The notes: a model not told the origin generated them from the sequence alone. Shown: positions 1-6,874, counted from the first letter of the stretch. The stretch: 6,874 bases of DNA from Candidatus Omnitrophota bacterium (GCA_016206635.1 JACQRF010000014.1:1-6874), one strand, 5' to 3'. Program-made: numbers and translations.

Positions 1-2371
<2,371 letters not shown>

Positions 2372-2380
2372 AGCGGGGCT

Positions 2381-2389
2381 ATTGTACCA
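2381..2389 (-). promoter_or_regulatory. Extended -10 promoter of gltB
   Basis: Read on the minus strand this is TGG-TACAAT, a TGn extended -10 element with one mismatch to TATAAT. It ends 9 nt before the gltB ATG, so transcription would begin about 2-3 nt upstream of the start codon. The -35 position falls inside the palindrome at 2398-2442 and shows no good hexamer. The gltB transcript would therefore be nearly leaderless. This is a motif call, not a mapped start. Confidence 0.5.
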
Positions 2390-2397
2390 CGAATCAA

Positions 2398-2442
2398 AAA
2401 GGGGCCTGACCCCTTCGAGGCCTAAAGGGGTCAGGCCCCTTT
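2398..2442 (-). terminator. Intrinsic terminator of the DUF1802 gene, built from a REP-like palindrome
   Basis: Two arms of 18 nt (aaaggggcctgacccctt at 2398-2415 and its exact reverse complement at 2425-2442) enclose a 9-nt loop. On the minus strand the hairpin runs into five Ts (2396-2400), the classic intrinsic terminator layout. The stop codon of the DUF1802 gene (2431-2433) lies inside the stem. On the plus strand only three Ts follow, so the terminator is directional. It also insulates the gltB promoter, which starts just downstream. Confidence 0.75.
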
Positions 2443-2454
2443 GGGTCTGGCTCC
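2401..2454. repeat. REP-like cluster of three ggggtcaggcccc-type units
   Basis: Three related short palindrome halves stand in a row: ggggcctgacccc (2401-2413), ggggtcaggcccc (2427-2439) and a degenerate gggtctggctcc (2443-2454). This resembles dispersed extragenic palindromes of the REP type, which in other bacteria are moved by REP-associated tyrosine (Y1) transposases. No transposase lies in the window. The rightmost units encode the last residues of the DUF1802 protein. Whether the unit is dispersed in this genome cannot be told from one locus. Confidence 0.5.
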
Positions 2455-3024
2455 TTCGAAGTGGGCGCTGACCGACTGGAGGGTCTTGCGGAATGCCTGG
2501 TTTTCGATCACCGGCACCGCCCCTTCGACCGGGAGCGCCGTGTCCAGCGGGACCCACGATCGACATCCGGCATACGCCGGCACATTGGGGATGGCCGGCG
2601 GTGTCGGCAGGCGGTAGGCCCGCACGAGGACCGCGAGCGTGGGGATCTCCGGCTTGTAGGCCAGCCGCATCGCCAGGAACTCCGGCGTCCAGATGTGCAG
2701 CCGCTCCAACCCCCGCAGATCGTCCGGCGACTCCACCCGCCAATGTCCCGCCACCCCCGCATAGAGAGGAAGGACCACCTGCCCGGCCGGCGGCGGCCGC
2801 GCGACCACCTCATCAAACAACGGCTGGAACTCGGCCCGAATCTGCTCCCGCTTCTGGTGCTCGAAGGTGGGAAAGAGGAAAAATTCCCGGTGCTCCAGCT
2901 GGAACGTCTCGTCCGGGTCGGCCACCCCGCCTTTGCGCAGCAGCAGCGTCTGCGTCCCACGGGCGATCGCCTCCACCACCACCGCCCATTCTTTGAGCGC
3001 CACCTGGCTCGTCATCACAGTCAT
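2431..3024 (-). CDS. DUF1802 family protein
   Basis: A 197-residue soluble protein of the DUF1802 family, whose function is unknown. Recognisable family segments, in order, are ALKEWAVVVEA (from residue 9), LLLRKGG (near 28-34), LEHREFFLFPTFEHQ (43-57), HIWTPEFLAMRLAYKPEIP (about 110-128) and YAGCRSWVPL (about 151-160). Length matches the family. No signal peptide or membrane segment is seen. I chose the ATG at 3024. An in-frame ATG at 3033 overlaps a perfect TATAAT -10 box and would not be transcribed; ATG at 3015 is also possible. There is no Shine-Dalgarno. The last eight or so residues (FEGARPKGA region) come from the REP-like element at 2401-2454, so the C-terminus may have been rewritten by its insertion. 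It is divergent from the abrB-like gene. The family call is confident; the role is open. Confidence 0.88.
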   Translation of the reverse strand: MTVMTSQVALKEWAVVVEAIARGTQTLLLRKGGVADPDETFQLEHREFFLFPTFEHQKREQIRAEFQPLFDEVVARPPPAGQVVLPLYAGVAGHWRVESPDDLRGLERLHIWTPEFLAMRLAYKPEIPTLAVLVRAYRLPTPPAIPNVPAYAGCRSWVPLDTALPVEGAVPVIENQAFRKTLQSVSAHFEGARPKGA

Positions 3025-3031
3025 GCCCGGC

Positions 3032-3040
3032 ATTATACCA
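3032..3040 (-). promoter_or_regulatory. Extended -10 promoter of the DUF1802 gene
   Basis: Read on the minus strand this is TGG-TATAAT, a perfect -10 hexamer with a TGn extension. The hexamer ends 7 nt before the ATG at 3024, so the start of transcription coincides with the start codon and the mRNA is predicted to be leaderless. At 17-18 nt upstream the -35 position reads gtcaag or tgtcaa, a poor match, as is common when the extended -10 is strong. Confidence 0.6.
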
Positions 3041-3055
3041 TTCCTGCCAACGGAC

Positions 3056-3086
3056 TTGACATGGCCACGCCCTCCTCTGCTACACT
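3056..3086 (+). promoter_or_regulatory. Promoter of the abrB-like gene
   Basis: TTGACA at 3056-3061 is a perfect -35 hexamer. TACACT at 3081-3086 is a fair -10, preceded by TGC as in extended -10 promoters. The 19-nt spacer is longer than the usual 17. Transcription would start near 3092-3094, just before the Shine-Dalgarno at 3095. It is back to back with the DUF1802 promoter, so one bound regulator could affect both. Confidence 0.5.
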
Positions 3087-3094
3087 GTCGAGTG

Positions 3095-3100
3095 AGGAGG
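3095..3100 (+). promoter_or_regulatory. Shine-Dalgarno of the abrB-like gene (spacing disagrees with the GTG start)
   Basis: AGGAGG at 3095-3100 is a perfect Shine-Dalgarno. It lies 7 nt before an ATC codon (3108), 10 nt before ATA (3111) and 16 nt before GTG (3117), all in the abrB-like frame. The only canonical start, GTG, is too far away for good use, so this site bears directly on which codon starts translation. Confidence 0.6.
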
Positions 3101-3116
3101 AGCCCCCATCATAATC

Positions 3117-3287
3117 GTGCATCTGAGAACCAGGCGGCGGATCACGCTGCCGAAGGCGATTCGTCAGGAAGCACGGTTGGCCCCTGGCGATGAGCTCGAT
3201 GTCGCGTATGAGAACGGCCAGATCATCTTTCGGCCCATCGTCCATATTCCCCGCGTCGGCCCGCACGACATCCTCCGCCACCCGTAG
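3117..3287 (+). CDS. AbrB/MazE-like (SpoVT-AbrB fold) DNA-binding protein, orphan
   Basis: A 56-residue protein (from GTG) with the swapped-hairpin AbrB pattern: RRITLPKAIRQEARLAPGDELDV (from about residue 7), then YENGQIIFRP. This matches the family core (basic residue, x-T/I-P-K-x-I-R, then L-x-P-G-D-x-L/V). Such proteins dimerise and bind DNA, usually as antitoxins or transition-state repressors; here I infer autoregulation at most. No PIN or MazF-type toxin gene follows before the next gene at 3376, and the other neighbour is DUF1802, so it is an orphan. In-frame TGA at 3093 limits the start to 3096-3119; GTG at 3117 is the only canonical option, while the strong Shine-Dalgarno points to ATC (3108) or ATA (3111), which would add two or three residues. 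An assembly error at 3110 (C for G) would also explain this. Confidence 0.8.
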   Translation: MHLRTRRRITLPKAIRQEARLAPGDELDVAYENGQIIFRPIVHIPRVGPHDILRHP

Positions 3288-3310
3288 CTCCCTCTGCCGA
3301 AAAATCTGTT

Positions 3311-3330
3311 AATGAAAATATAATATTTAG
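3311..3330 (+). promoter_or_regulatory. AT-rich island, possible UP element or operator
   Basis: This 20-nt run is almost wholly A and T in otherwise GC-rich DNA and holds a 13-nt palindrome, aaatataatattt (3316-3328). Relative to the predicted start near 3373 it spans about -62 to -43, where UP elements contact the RNA polymerase alpha subunits. It also contains TATAAT (3319-3324), but no -35 fits 17 nt upstream. Confidence 0.4.
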
Positions 3331-3337
3331 TATGGCC

Positions 3338-3366
3338 TTGTCTCCCCAGCGGCCATCGGGTATACT
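3338..3366 (+). promoter_or_regulatory. Promoter of the CheD-Fic gene
   Basis: TTGTCT (3338-3343; four of six matches) is followed by a 17-nt spacer and TATACT (3361-3366; five of six). Transcription should begin near 3372-3373, only about 3 nt before ATG at 3376, so the mRNA would be nearly leaderless. The AT-rich island at 3311-3330 sits just upstream. Confidence 0.55.
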
Positions 3367-3375
3367 TGGACGCCT

Positions 3376-5412
3376 ATGCCAACCGCCCTGTGTCATTGTC
3401 GCCGCCGCATCGCCCGCGGGCTGATCGTCCCGATCGGCCTTGCCCTCGCGCTGCCCGACCCCGCCCTCGCCCTCCGCGAACCGCAGGAAGACCACACCGT
3501 CCCGGAGCTCGCCGCCGCCCTGACCGCCGGGTTGGAGGAGGGGGAGAGAAGGACGCTCCACGTTCCTCAGAACTCGTCGCGCCCACGCGTCAGCGACCGG
3601 CAGGACTTGCCCGACATCGTCATGGGGGAATTCACCGTTATCACCCGCGGCCAGGTCAAGACGTGGGGGGCCAGTACCTGCGTGATCTGTGCAATCTACC
3701 AACCAGGACACGCCGGTCCCGCCCTCTTAGCCCACATTGATCCGGTCGCCCTCAAGCACCCAACGTCCTACCGCCGCATGATCACGGAGGCGCACCGCCG
3801 AGGCATCGATCTCGCCAACGTGCGCGTCGAGCTCATCGGGATGGGCGACCCAATCGGCTGGAGGGGGAGCCAGGCCGACCGCGCCATGATCCGGACCGAA
3901 TTGCAACGGGCCTGCAGTCGGGTGGCCGGCATCTCGCTGTCCGATGACAAGCAGATGGTCGAAGATGTTGTCCCCTTCGCTTATGATGGCCGCTCCATCG
4001 TTTTGGACGCCGATCGAGGAGCGCTTTACGACTTGCAAGACGCGTTGGTCGAGGGCCCTATTTATGATGCCGGAATGGCTCGTCAGAAACGGTACGGGAC
4101 CAAGGTACACTCCGGGGCGAGACCCCCTCTCCGGTACATGGATGTCCAGCGGCCGGCCGCGTTGGGGCTGCGCACAACGTTGGCGCTCCAGCCGGGTCGC
4201 CAAATCGCCTTCCCACCCCCGGCGCTGATGGTTCAGGATACGGAGGCCGGACAGACGCTCGACGCCTTCCTGGCCTCTCGGGGCCACGAACCGAGTCCAG
4301 CCCACTCAACCGTCAACCATTATCATATCGCACGCTTCCTTCAACCTTTGCTGCGCCTGGAGGCCGGCGATGAGGTGCGCATCCTCCCCGCGCTCGCCGC
4401 CGCCCTGACCGCCGGCCTGGAGGAGGATGACGATTTCATCTTTGAGCTGGCGCGGTCGGACAAGCCGCTGACGGTAGACGACGTGTCCCGGGTGAACGCG
4501 TGGGTGTTCCTACAGGACGGGGCGGGACCCAAGAAGCACGGATGGCTTGACCACGAACAATATTTGGAGCAGCTGCTCGCGTGGGTGGCAGACGTCCAGC
4601 GCAGCGAGCCCATCGCTCTCGATCGCTACCCGGAGCTGACGACAGAACTTGAACGCTCCGCGCGGTGGCGGCTTGATCTTCAGGACCCTGTCACGGTAGC
4701 GGCCGCCACCCACTGGCTCTTCCCGCGGGTGGAGGATGGGTCGCACCGCACGGCGTGGCTCATCATGAATATCCTGTTGTCTCGAGCCGGGTACCCGATG
4801 ATTGCCCGCCATCCGGGAGGGCGTTCCGATGAGTACTACGACGCCTTTGGGGGAGATCTGGCGGACGATCCACAGCCGTTCGTCAAGCAGATCCGAGAGC
4901 TGGTCGAGCAAACGCCCCCCGCCGACCTTGCGGCCGCCCGGGTGACGGACCTGACGGTGGCGCCGACGCCGTACCGCATGTTGGTGGAGCGGCCGGCTGG
5001 TGTAGACCTGCCGATGGAACTGTTCATCACTGCCGGACCGGTGCGGATCGTCTCCCAGGGCAAGGTGGCAGACCGCGCGATCCGCCAGCTCTTGAGCGAC
5101 GCGGCGGAACGTGAGTCGGGGTTAGGCCTGACATCTGAGATGGTGTCGCTCGAACCGTGGCGGCCCGGCATGACGCTGAACGACCCGGCTCTGCACACCA
5201 TCCTCGTTCGCAGCGCGGATGACCTTGCGGTGTCGGACTCCACGCCCACGCTACGCCAGCGGCTCGCGATTGTCACGCTGACGCCGGAGATGACAACGTT
5301 CGCCGATCTGCTCCGGCGCGCGCTCGCGCAGTGGGCCAACCGCCCGCTCGAGTCCATTCGTCCATTCCAACGCCTCATCCTCCGCGGCCGGCGCGCAGAA
5401 TTTTACGCCTAG
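3376..5412 (+). CDS. Predicted secreted protein: CheD-like deamidase domain plus degenerate Fic-like domain
   Basis: A 678-residue protein I do not know as a named gene. Residues 1-32 form a Sec signal peptide: basic RRRIAR, a hydrophobic stretch, and cleavage after A30-L31-A32. Residues about 83-222 match CheD. Thr96, Cys102 (STCV) and His120 (LLAHID) have the spacing of the CheD Thr/Cys/His set, and FAYDGRSIVLDADRGALYDL (201-220) resembles the CheD C-terminal strands. CheD proteins deamidate glutamines and share their fold with the CNF1 toxin. Residues about 360-510 are Fic-like: LTVDDVSRVNAWVF, then VAAATHWLFPRVEDGSHRTAWLIM (441-464), LLSRAGYP. The HxFx(D/E)GNGR motif is broken: its His position is Pro450 and GNGR reads GSHR (455-458). 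Residues 530-678 are unassigned. LAAALTAGLEE occurs twice, before each domain. ATG is supported by the promoter; no Shine-Dalgarno is present. Substrate and partners are unknown; an exported effector or envelope enzyme is my inference. Confidence 0.72.
   Translation: MPTALCHCRRRIARGLIVPIGLALALPDPALALREPQEDHTVPELAAALTAGLEEGERRTLHVPQNSSRPRVSDRQDLPDIVMGEFTVITRGQVKTWGASTCVICAIYQPGHAGPALLAHIDPVALKHPTSYRRMITEAHRRGIDLANVRVELIGMGDPIGWRGSQADRAMIRTELQRACSRVAGISLSDDKQMVEDVVPFAYDGRSIVLDADRGALYDLQDALVEGPIYDAGMARQKRYGTKVHSGARPPLRYMDVQRPAALGLRTTLALQPGRQIAFPPPALMVQDTEAGQTLDAFLASRGHEPSPAHSTVNHYHIARFLQPLLRLEAGDEVRILPALAAALTAGLEEDDDFIFELARSDKPLTVDDVSRVNAWVFLQDGAGPKKHGWLDHEQYLEQLLAWVADVQRSEPIALDRYPELTTELERSARWRLDLQDPVTVAAATHWLFPRVEDGSHRTAWLIMNILLSRAGYPMIARHPGGRSDEYYDAFGGDLADDPQPFVKQIRELVEQTPPADLAAARVTDLTVAPTPYRMLVERPAGVDLPMELFITAGPVRIVSQGKVADRAIRQLLSDAAERESGLGLTSEMVSLEPWRPGMTLNDPALHTILVRSADDLAVSDSTPTLRQRLAIVTLTPEMTTFADLLRRALAQWANRPLESIRPFQRLILRGRRAEFYA
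3508..3540 (+). repeat. In-gene repeat, copy 1 (encodes LAAALTAGLEE)
   Basis: This 33-nt segment encodes residues 45-55 of the CheD-Fic protein. It matches copy 2 (4393-4425) at 31 of 33 bases, with an identical peptide; both differences lie in the Gly-Leu codons (gggttg against ggcctg). It falls between the signal peptide and the CheD-like domain, so it acts as a linker. Confidence 0.75.
4393..4425 (+). repeat. In-gene repeat, copy 2 (encodes LAAALTAGLEE)
   Basis: This 33-nt segment encodes residues 340-350 of the CheD-Fic protein, just before the Fic-like domain and followed by the acidic DDD. Peptide identity with copy 1 is complete and DNA identity is 31 of 33, more than a short shared motif needs. 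It marks the second domain boundary. Confidence 0.75.
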
Positions 5413-5476
5413 ACACTCGCGAGTTCTCCGACGGGAATGTACGCTATTGGTCAGTTTCTCGACGGGGAATTTCGGC

Positions 5477-5505
5477 TTGACAACCACTAGCGGTTGGAGT
5501 AGAAC
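5477..5505 (+). promoter_or_regulatory. Promoter of the 6S RNA candidate, with an operator-like palindrome
   Basis: TTGACA (5477-5482) is a perfect -35; a 17-nt spacer leads to TAGAAC (5500-5505), a four-of-six -10. The start would be near 5511-5513. The spacer holds aaccactagcggtt (5482-5495), a 14-nt palindrome with one mismatched pair, which is a good shape for a repressor dimer. No open reading frame with a ribosome-binding site follows, which fits an RNA gene. Confidence 0.6.
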
Positions 5506-5510
5506 GCACG

Positions 5511-5702
5511 GTGCGCCTCAAGATGTTGAGGTGTGGGATCTGTGAGAGGGAGCTGGGGATTCGCCGGGGGTGATGTGTCCTCGACCGCTTGAGACGTCGG
5601 GCGACCGATGACTCACCGCCTACGGCTGCACCACTCCGCACTCCTCCCTCCTTCCCCGATGAGGCACCCCACAGATCCTGCCGCCGCATCTTGATCCTGC
5701 AT
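5511..5702 (+). ncRNA. ssrS: 6S RNA candidate
   Basis: 6S RNA binds the sigma-70-type RNA polymerase holoenzyme by mimicking an open promoter. The stretch is about 190 nt, the usual length, and folds as a closed rod with a central bubble. Outer stem: tcaagatg (5518-5525) pairs with catcttga (5687-5694). Next stem: gtgggatctgtg (5533-5544) pairs with cacagatcctgc (5670-5681), 12 pairs including two G-U. Apical arm: ggtga (5569-5573) with tcacc (5613-5617), and inside it gtcctcga with tcgggcgac. The 5' GATGTT followed by GYGGG and the 3' CCTGC, four bases, then GCATC match the closing stem of Escherichia coli 6S RNA as I remember it. The bases between the arms (about 5553-5568 and 5618-5643) are the bubble region and are only partly paired. 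A dedicated promoter lies just upstream. The ends are estimates. Confidence 0.72.
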
Positions 5703-5732
5703 GGAGCTTCTGGTTTTCGACCTTGAACCGTG

Positions 5733-5759
5733 CCCCGCTCGGCCTACGGCTCTGCGGGG
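5733..5759 (+). terminator. Hairpin between 6S RNA and nrdJ, possible weak terminator
   Basis: Arms ccccgc (5733-5738) and gcgggg (5754-5759) pair perfectly, with an internal gcc/ggc stem and a tac loop. It sits 30 nt after the predicted 6S end and 7 nt before the nrdJ Shine-Dalgarno. Only scattered Ts follow (ttgtatgg), so termination would be inefficient. It might instead affect RNA processing or nrdJ translation. Confidence 0.35.
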
Positions 5760-5765
5760 TTGTAT

Positions 5766-5771
5766 GGAGGG
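5766..5771 (+). promoter_or_regulatory. Shine-Dalgarno of nrdJ
   Basis: GGAGGG lies 9 nt before ATG at 5781 and supports that start. An ATG at 5764 is out of frame. I found no convincing separate promoter between 5702 and 5766, so nrdJ may be read partly from the 6S promoter or from a weak promoter I cannot see. Confidence 0.6.
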
Positions 5772-5780
5772 TTGTCCCTC

Positions 5781-6874
5781 ATGGCGTTGTCTGACCTCGC
5801 TCGCACCGCCGCCGGCACGCGCAGCACCTCAGGCCCGCAGCCCGCATCGCCCGAGCTCACCGCCCCCTCAGCCGGCCGCGGCTTGTCCGTGCCGCGCCGC
5901 TTCACGACACCCGGTGTTCACCCGTACAGCGAGGTGACGTGGGAGCTGCGCACCTCCGCGATCACCAACGAGCGCGGCGAGGTGGTCTTCGAGCAGCGCG
6001 ACGTGGAGATCCCGAAGGCGTGGTCGCAGACGGCGACCAACGTCGTGGTGTCGAAATATTTCCGCGGGGCGCTGGGAAGCGCGAAGCGCGAGCGGTCGGT
6101 CAAACAGCTCATTGACCGCGTGGCGAACACCATCAGCGATTGGGGCATCAAGGACGGCTACTTCGCCAGCCCCGACGACGCCGAGACGTTCCGCGCCGAG
6201 CTGACCCACATCCTGCTCACGCAGAAGGCGTCGTTCAATTCCCCCGTGTGGTTCAACGTCGGCATCGAGAAGACCCCTCAGTGCTCGGCCTGCCAGCCGT
6301 ACCACGCGTTGATCAATACCGTTCGGGGACCGATGCCGATCGGCGAGATCGTCACGAAGAATCTCGTCGGACTCCCCGTCTACGATGGCAACGGATTGAC
6401 GCCAGTGGTGGCCGTTAAGCACAACGGCCGCAAACCTGTCTATCGCATCACCCTCAACGACGGATTCTCCATCGAGGCGACGCCGGACCACGTCGTGTGC
6501 GCCCACGACGTCCGCCGGACGCAACGGGTCGAATGGCACCGCGTGGATGAGCTTAAGCCCGGCATGGTGATGCGGGTGTATCCGCACGTCGTTGCCGAAG
6601 CGGTCGCCGCGCCCGCGCCGGCCAAAGCCGTGGCGGAGGCGGCGTTGGCTGGCTGGCTCCAGGCCGACGGCTTCGTGGGGCAGTACGCCGAAGAAGCCGG
6701 CGGTGTCGCGACGCTGGAGCTCGCAGCGCCGGAGGTTCAGTACTCAGAAATTGTGGCGATTGAGCCGCTCGGCGAGATGGACGTCTACGACATTCAGACG
6801 GGCAGCGGGCAGTATCTGACCAACTCGGTGCTGGTCCACAACTGTTTCATCCTCTCCGTGAAGGACACGATGGA
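5781..6874 (+). CDS. nrdJ: Class II (adenosylcobalamin-dependent) ribonucleotide reductase with intein, 3' end outside window
   Basis: NrdJ reduces ribonucleotides to deoxyribonucleotides using adenosylcobalamin, with or without oxygen, in the cytoplasm. The window shows 364 residues; about 40 at the start are low-complexity and rich in Ser, Pro and Thr. Family-typical segments follow: ITNERGEVVFEQRDVEIPKAWSQTATNVVVSKYFRG (about 60-95), RSVKQLIDRVANTISDWG and LLTQKASFNSPVWFNVG. The host sequence reads PQCSA, is interrupted by the intein at residues 171-354, then resumes as CFILSVKDTM. The spliced product restores PQCSACFILSV, the conserved cysteine motif near the N-terminal redox cysteine of this family. 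Splicing is therefore needed for activity. The start is supported by a Shine-Dalgarno 9 nt upstream. No cobalamin riboswitch was seen in the leader. The 239-residue frame on the opposite strand is a shadow of this coding sequence. The family call is confident. Confidence 0.93.
   Translation, partial: MALSDLARTAAGTRSTSGPQPASPELTAPSAGRGLSVPRRFTTPGVHPYSEVTWELRTSAITNERGEVVFEQRDVEIPKAWSQTATNVVVSKYFRGALGSAKRERSVKQLIDRVANTISDWGIKDGYFASPDDAETFRAELTHILLTQKASFNSPVWFNVGIEKTPQCSACQPYHALINTVRGPMPIGEIVTKNLVGLPVYDGNGLTPVVAVKHNGRKPVYRITLNDGFSIEATPDHVVCAHDVRRTQRVEWHRVDELKPGMVMRVYPHVVAEAVAAPAPAKAVAEAALAGWLQADGFVGQYAEEAGGVATLELAAPEVQYSEIVAIEPLGEMDVYDIQTGSGQYLTNSVLVHNCFILSVKDTM
6291..6842 (+). other. Mini-intein in NrdJ with remnant of a LAGLIDADG endonuclease
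   Basis: This in-frame 184-residue insertion has all the splicing signs. It begins with Cys1 (tgc at 6291) in CQPYHALINTVRGPMPIGEI (block A). Block B has the T-x-x-H motif as TPDH (Thr64, His67). Block F is VYDIQTGSGQYLTN. Block G ends VLVHN (His183, Asn184), followed by Cys+1 (tgt at 6843). Splicing should be by the standard class 1 route. The size is far below that of an intein with a homing endonuclease (commonly over 350 residues), yet LAGWLQADG at intein residues 119-127 (6645-6671) matches the first LAGLIDADG motif. The second motif is absent, and an Ala-rich linker (AEAVAAPAPAKAVAEA) precedes it. This looks like a large intein that lost most of its endonuclease by deletion. Splicing looks intact; homing does not. 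Confidence 0.93.

Noticed and set aside
2461..3114. Plus-strand open frames opposite the DUF1802 gene
   Set aside because: The minus strand gives clear DUF1802 motifs; these frames are shadows of it.
3319..3324. Perfect TATAAT as the -10 of the CheD-Fic gene
   Set aside because: No -35 fits 17 nt upstream (gccgaa), while TTGTCT-17-TATACT lies closer to the start; the site is better read as part of an AT-rich UP-like island.
3288..3375. A toxin gene partnering the AbrB-like protein
   Set aside because: The gap to the next gene is only 88 nt and holds promoter elements; no PIN or MazF-like frame is present.
3223..4305. Minus-strand open frames opposite the abrB-like and CheD-Fic genes
   Set aside because: No recognisable domains, and both genes on the plus strand have domain support, promoters and sensible starts.
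5702..5780. Possible cobalamin riboswitch before the B12-dependent nrdJ
   Set aside because: I looked for a B12-box-like sequence and the associated stems and found none; the space left after the 6S candidate is also too short.
5444..5937. Short open frames across the 6S region and the nrdJ start (minus 5444-5689, plus 5701-5937)
   Set aside because: No ribosome-binding sites and no family resemblance; the first is explained by 6S structure, the second overlaps nrdJ in another frame.
5868..6587. Minus-strand open frame of 239 codons opposite nrdJ
   Set aside because: It is antisense to conserved NrdJ and intein residues and is rich in Arg, His and Val, as expected of a shadow.

Overview
The window is GC-rich bacterial DNA, apart from a short AT-rich island near 3310-3330. 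It looks like a chromosomal piece of an environmental, probably uncultured, bacterium. Housekeeping genes (glutamate synthase, B12-dependent ribonucleotide reductase, 6S RNA) flank a lineage-specific secreted protein. My best guess at the lineage is a candidate-phylum bacterium, possibly Omnitrophota. That rests only on the style of the secreted protein (signal peptide ending in ALA, then LREPQ and repeated TAGLEE motifs) and is recalled, not checked.

Layout. Bases 1-2371 (minus strand) carry the N-terminal half of glutamate synthase large subunit GltB, running off the left edge. Bases 2398-2454 hold a REP-like palindrome that acts as the terminator of the next gene and overlaps its stop codon. 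Bases 2431-3024 (minus) encode a DUF1802 protein. A divergent intergenic region (about 3025-3116) leads to a 56-residue AbrB/MazE-like DNA-binding protein (3117-3287, plus) whose true start codon is in doubt. Bases 3376-5412 (plus) encode a 678-residue protein with a signal peptide, a CheD-like deamidase domain, a degenerate Fic-like domain and an unassigned C-terminal region. Bases about 5511-5702 fit a 6S RNA with its own promoter. From 5781 to the right edge runs a class II ribonucleotide reductase (NrdJ) interrupted by a 184-residue intein that is complete inside the window.

The genes do not form one pathway. GltB assimilates nitrogen, NrdJ makes deoxyribonucleotides and 6S RNA tunes RNA polymerase. 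Each unit seems to have its own promoter. Three protein genes (gltB, DUF1802, CheD-Fic) have a -10 box only 7-9 nt before ATG and no Shine-Dalgarno sequence, so they look leaderless or nearly so. The abrB-like gene and nrdJ do have Shine-Dalgarno sequences.

The most novel item is the CheD-Fic protein. It is predicted to be exported, keeps the Thr/Cys/His set of the CheD deamidase family, and joins it to a Fic-like fold that has lost the catalytic motif. That architecture suggests a secreted effector or envelope enzyme and not a chemotaxis protein.
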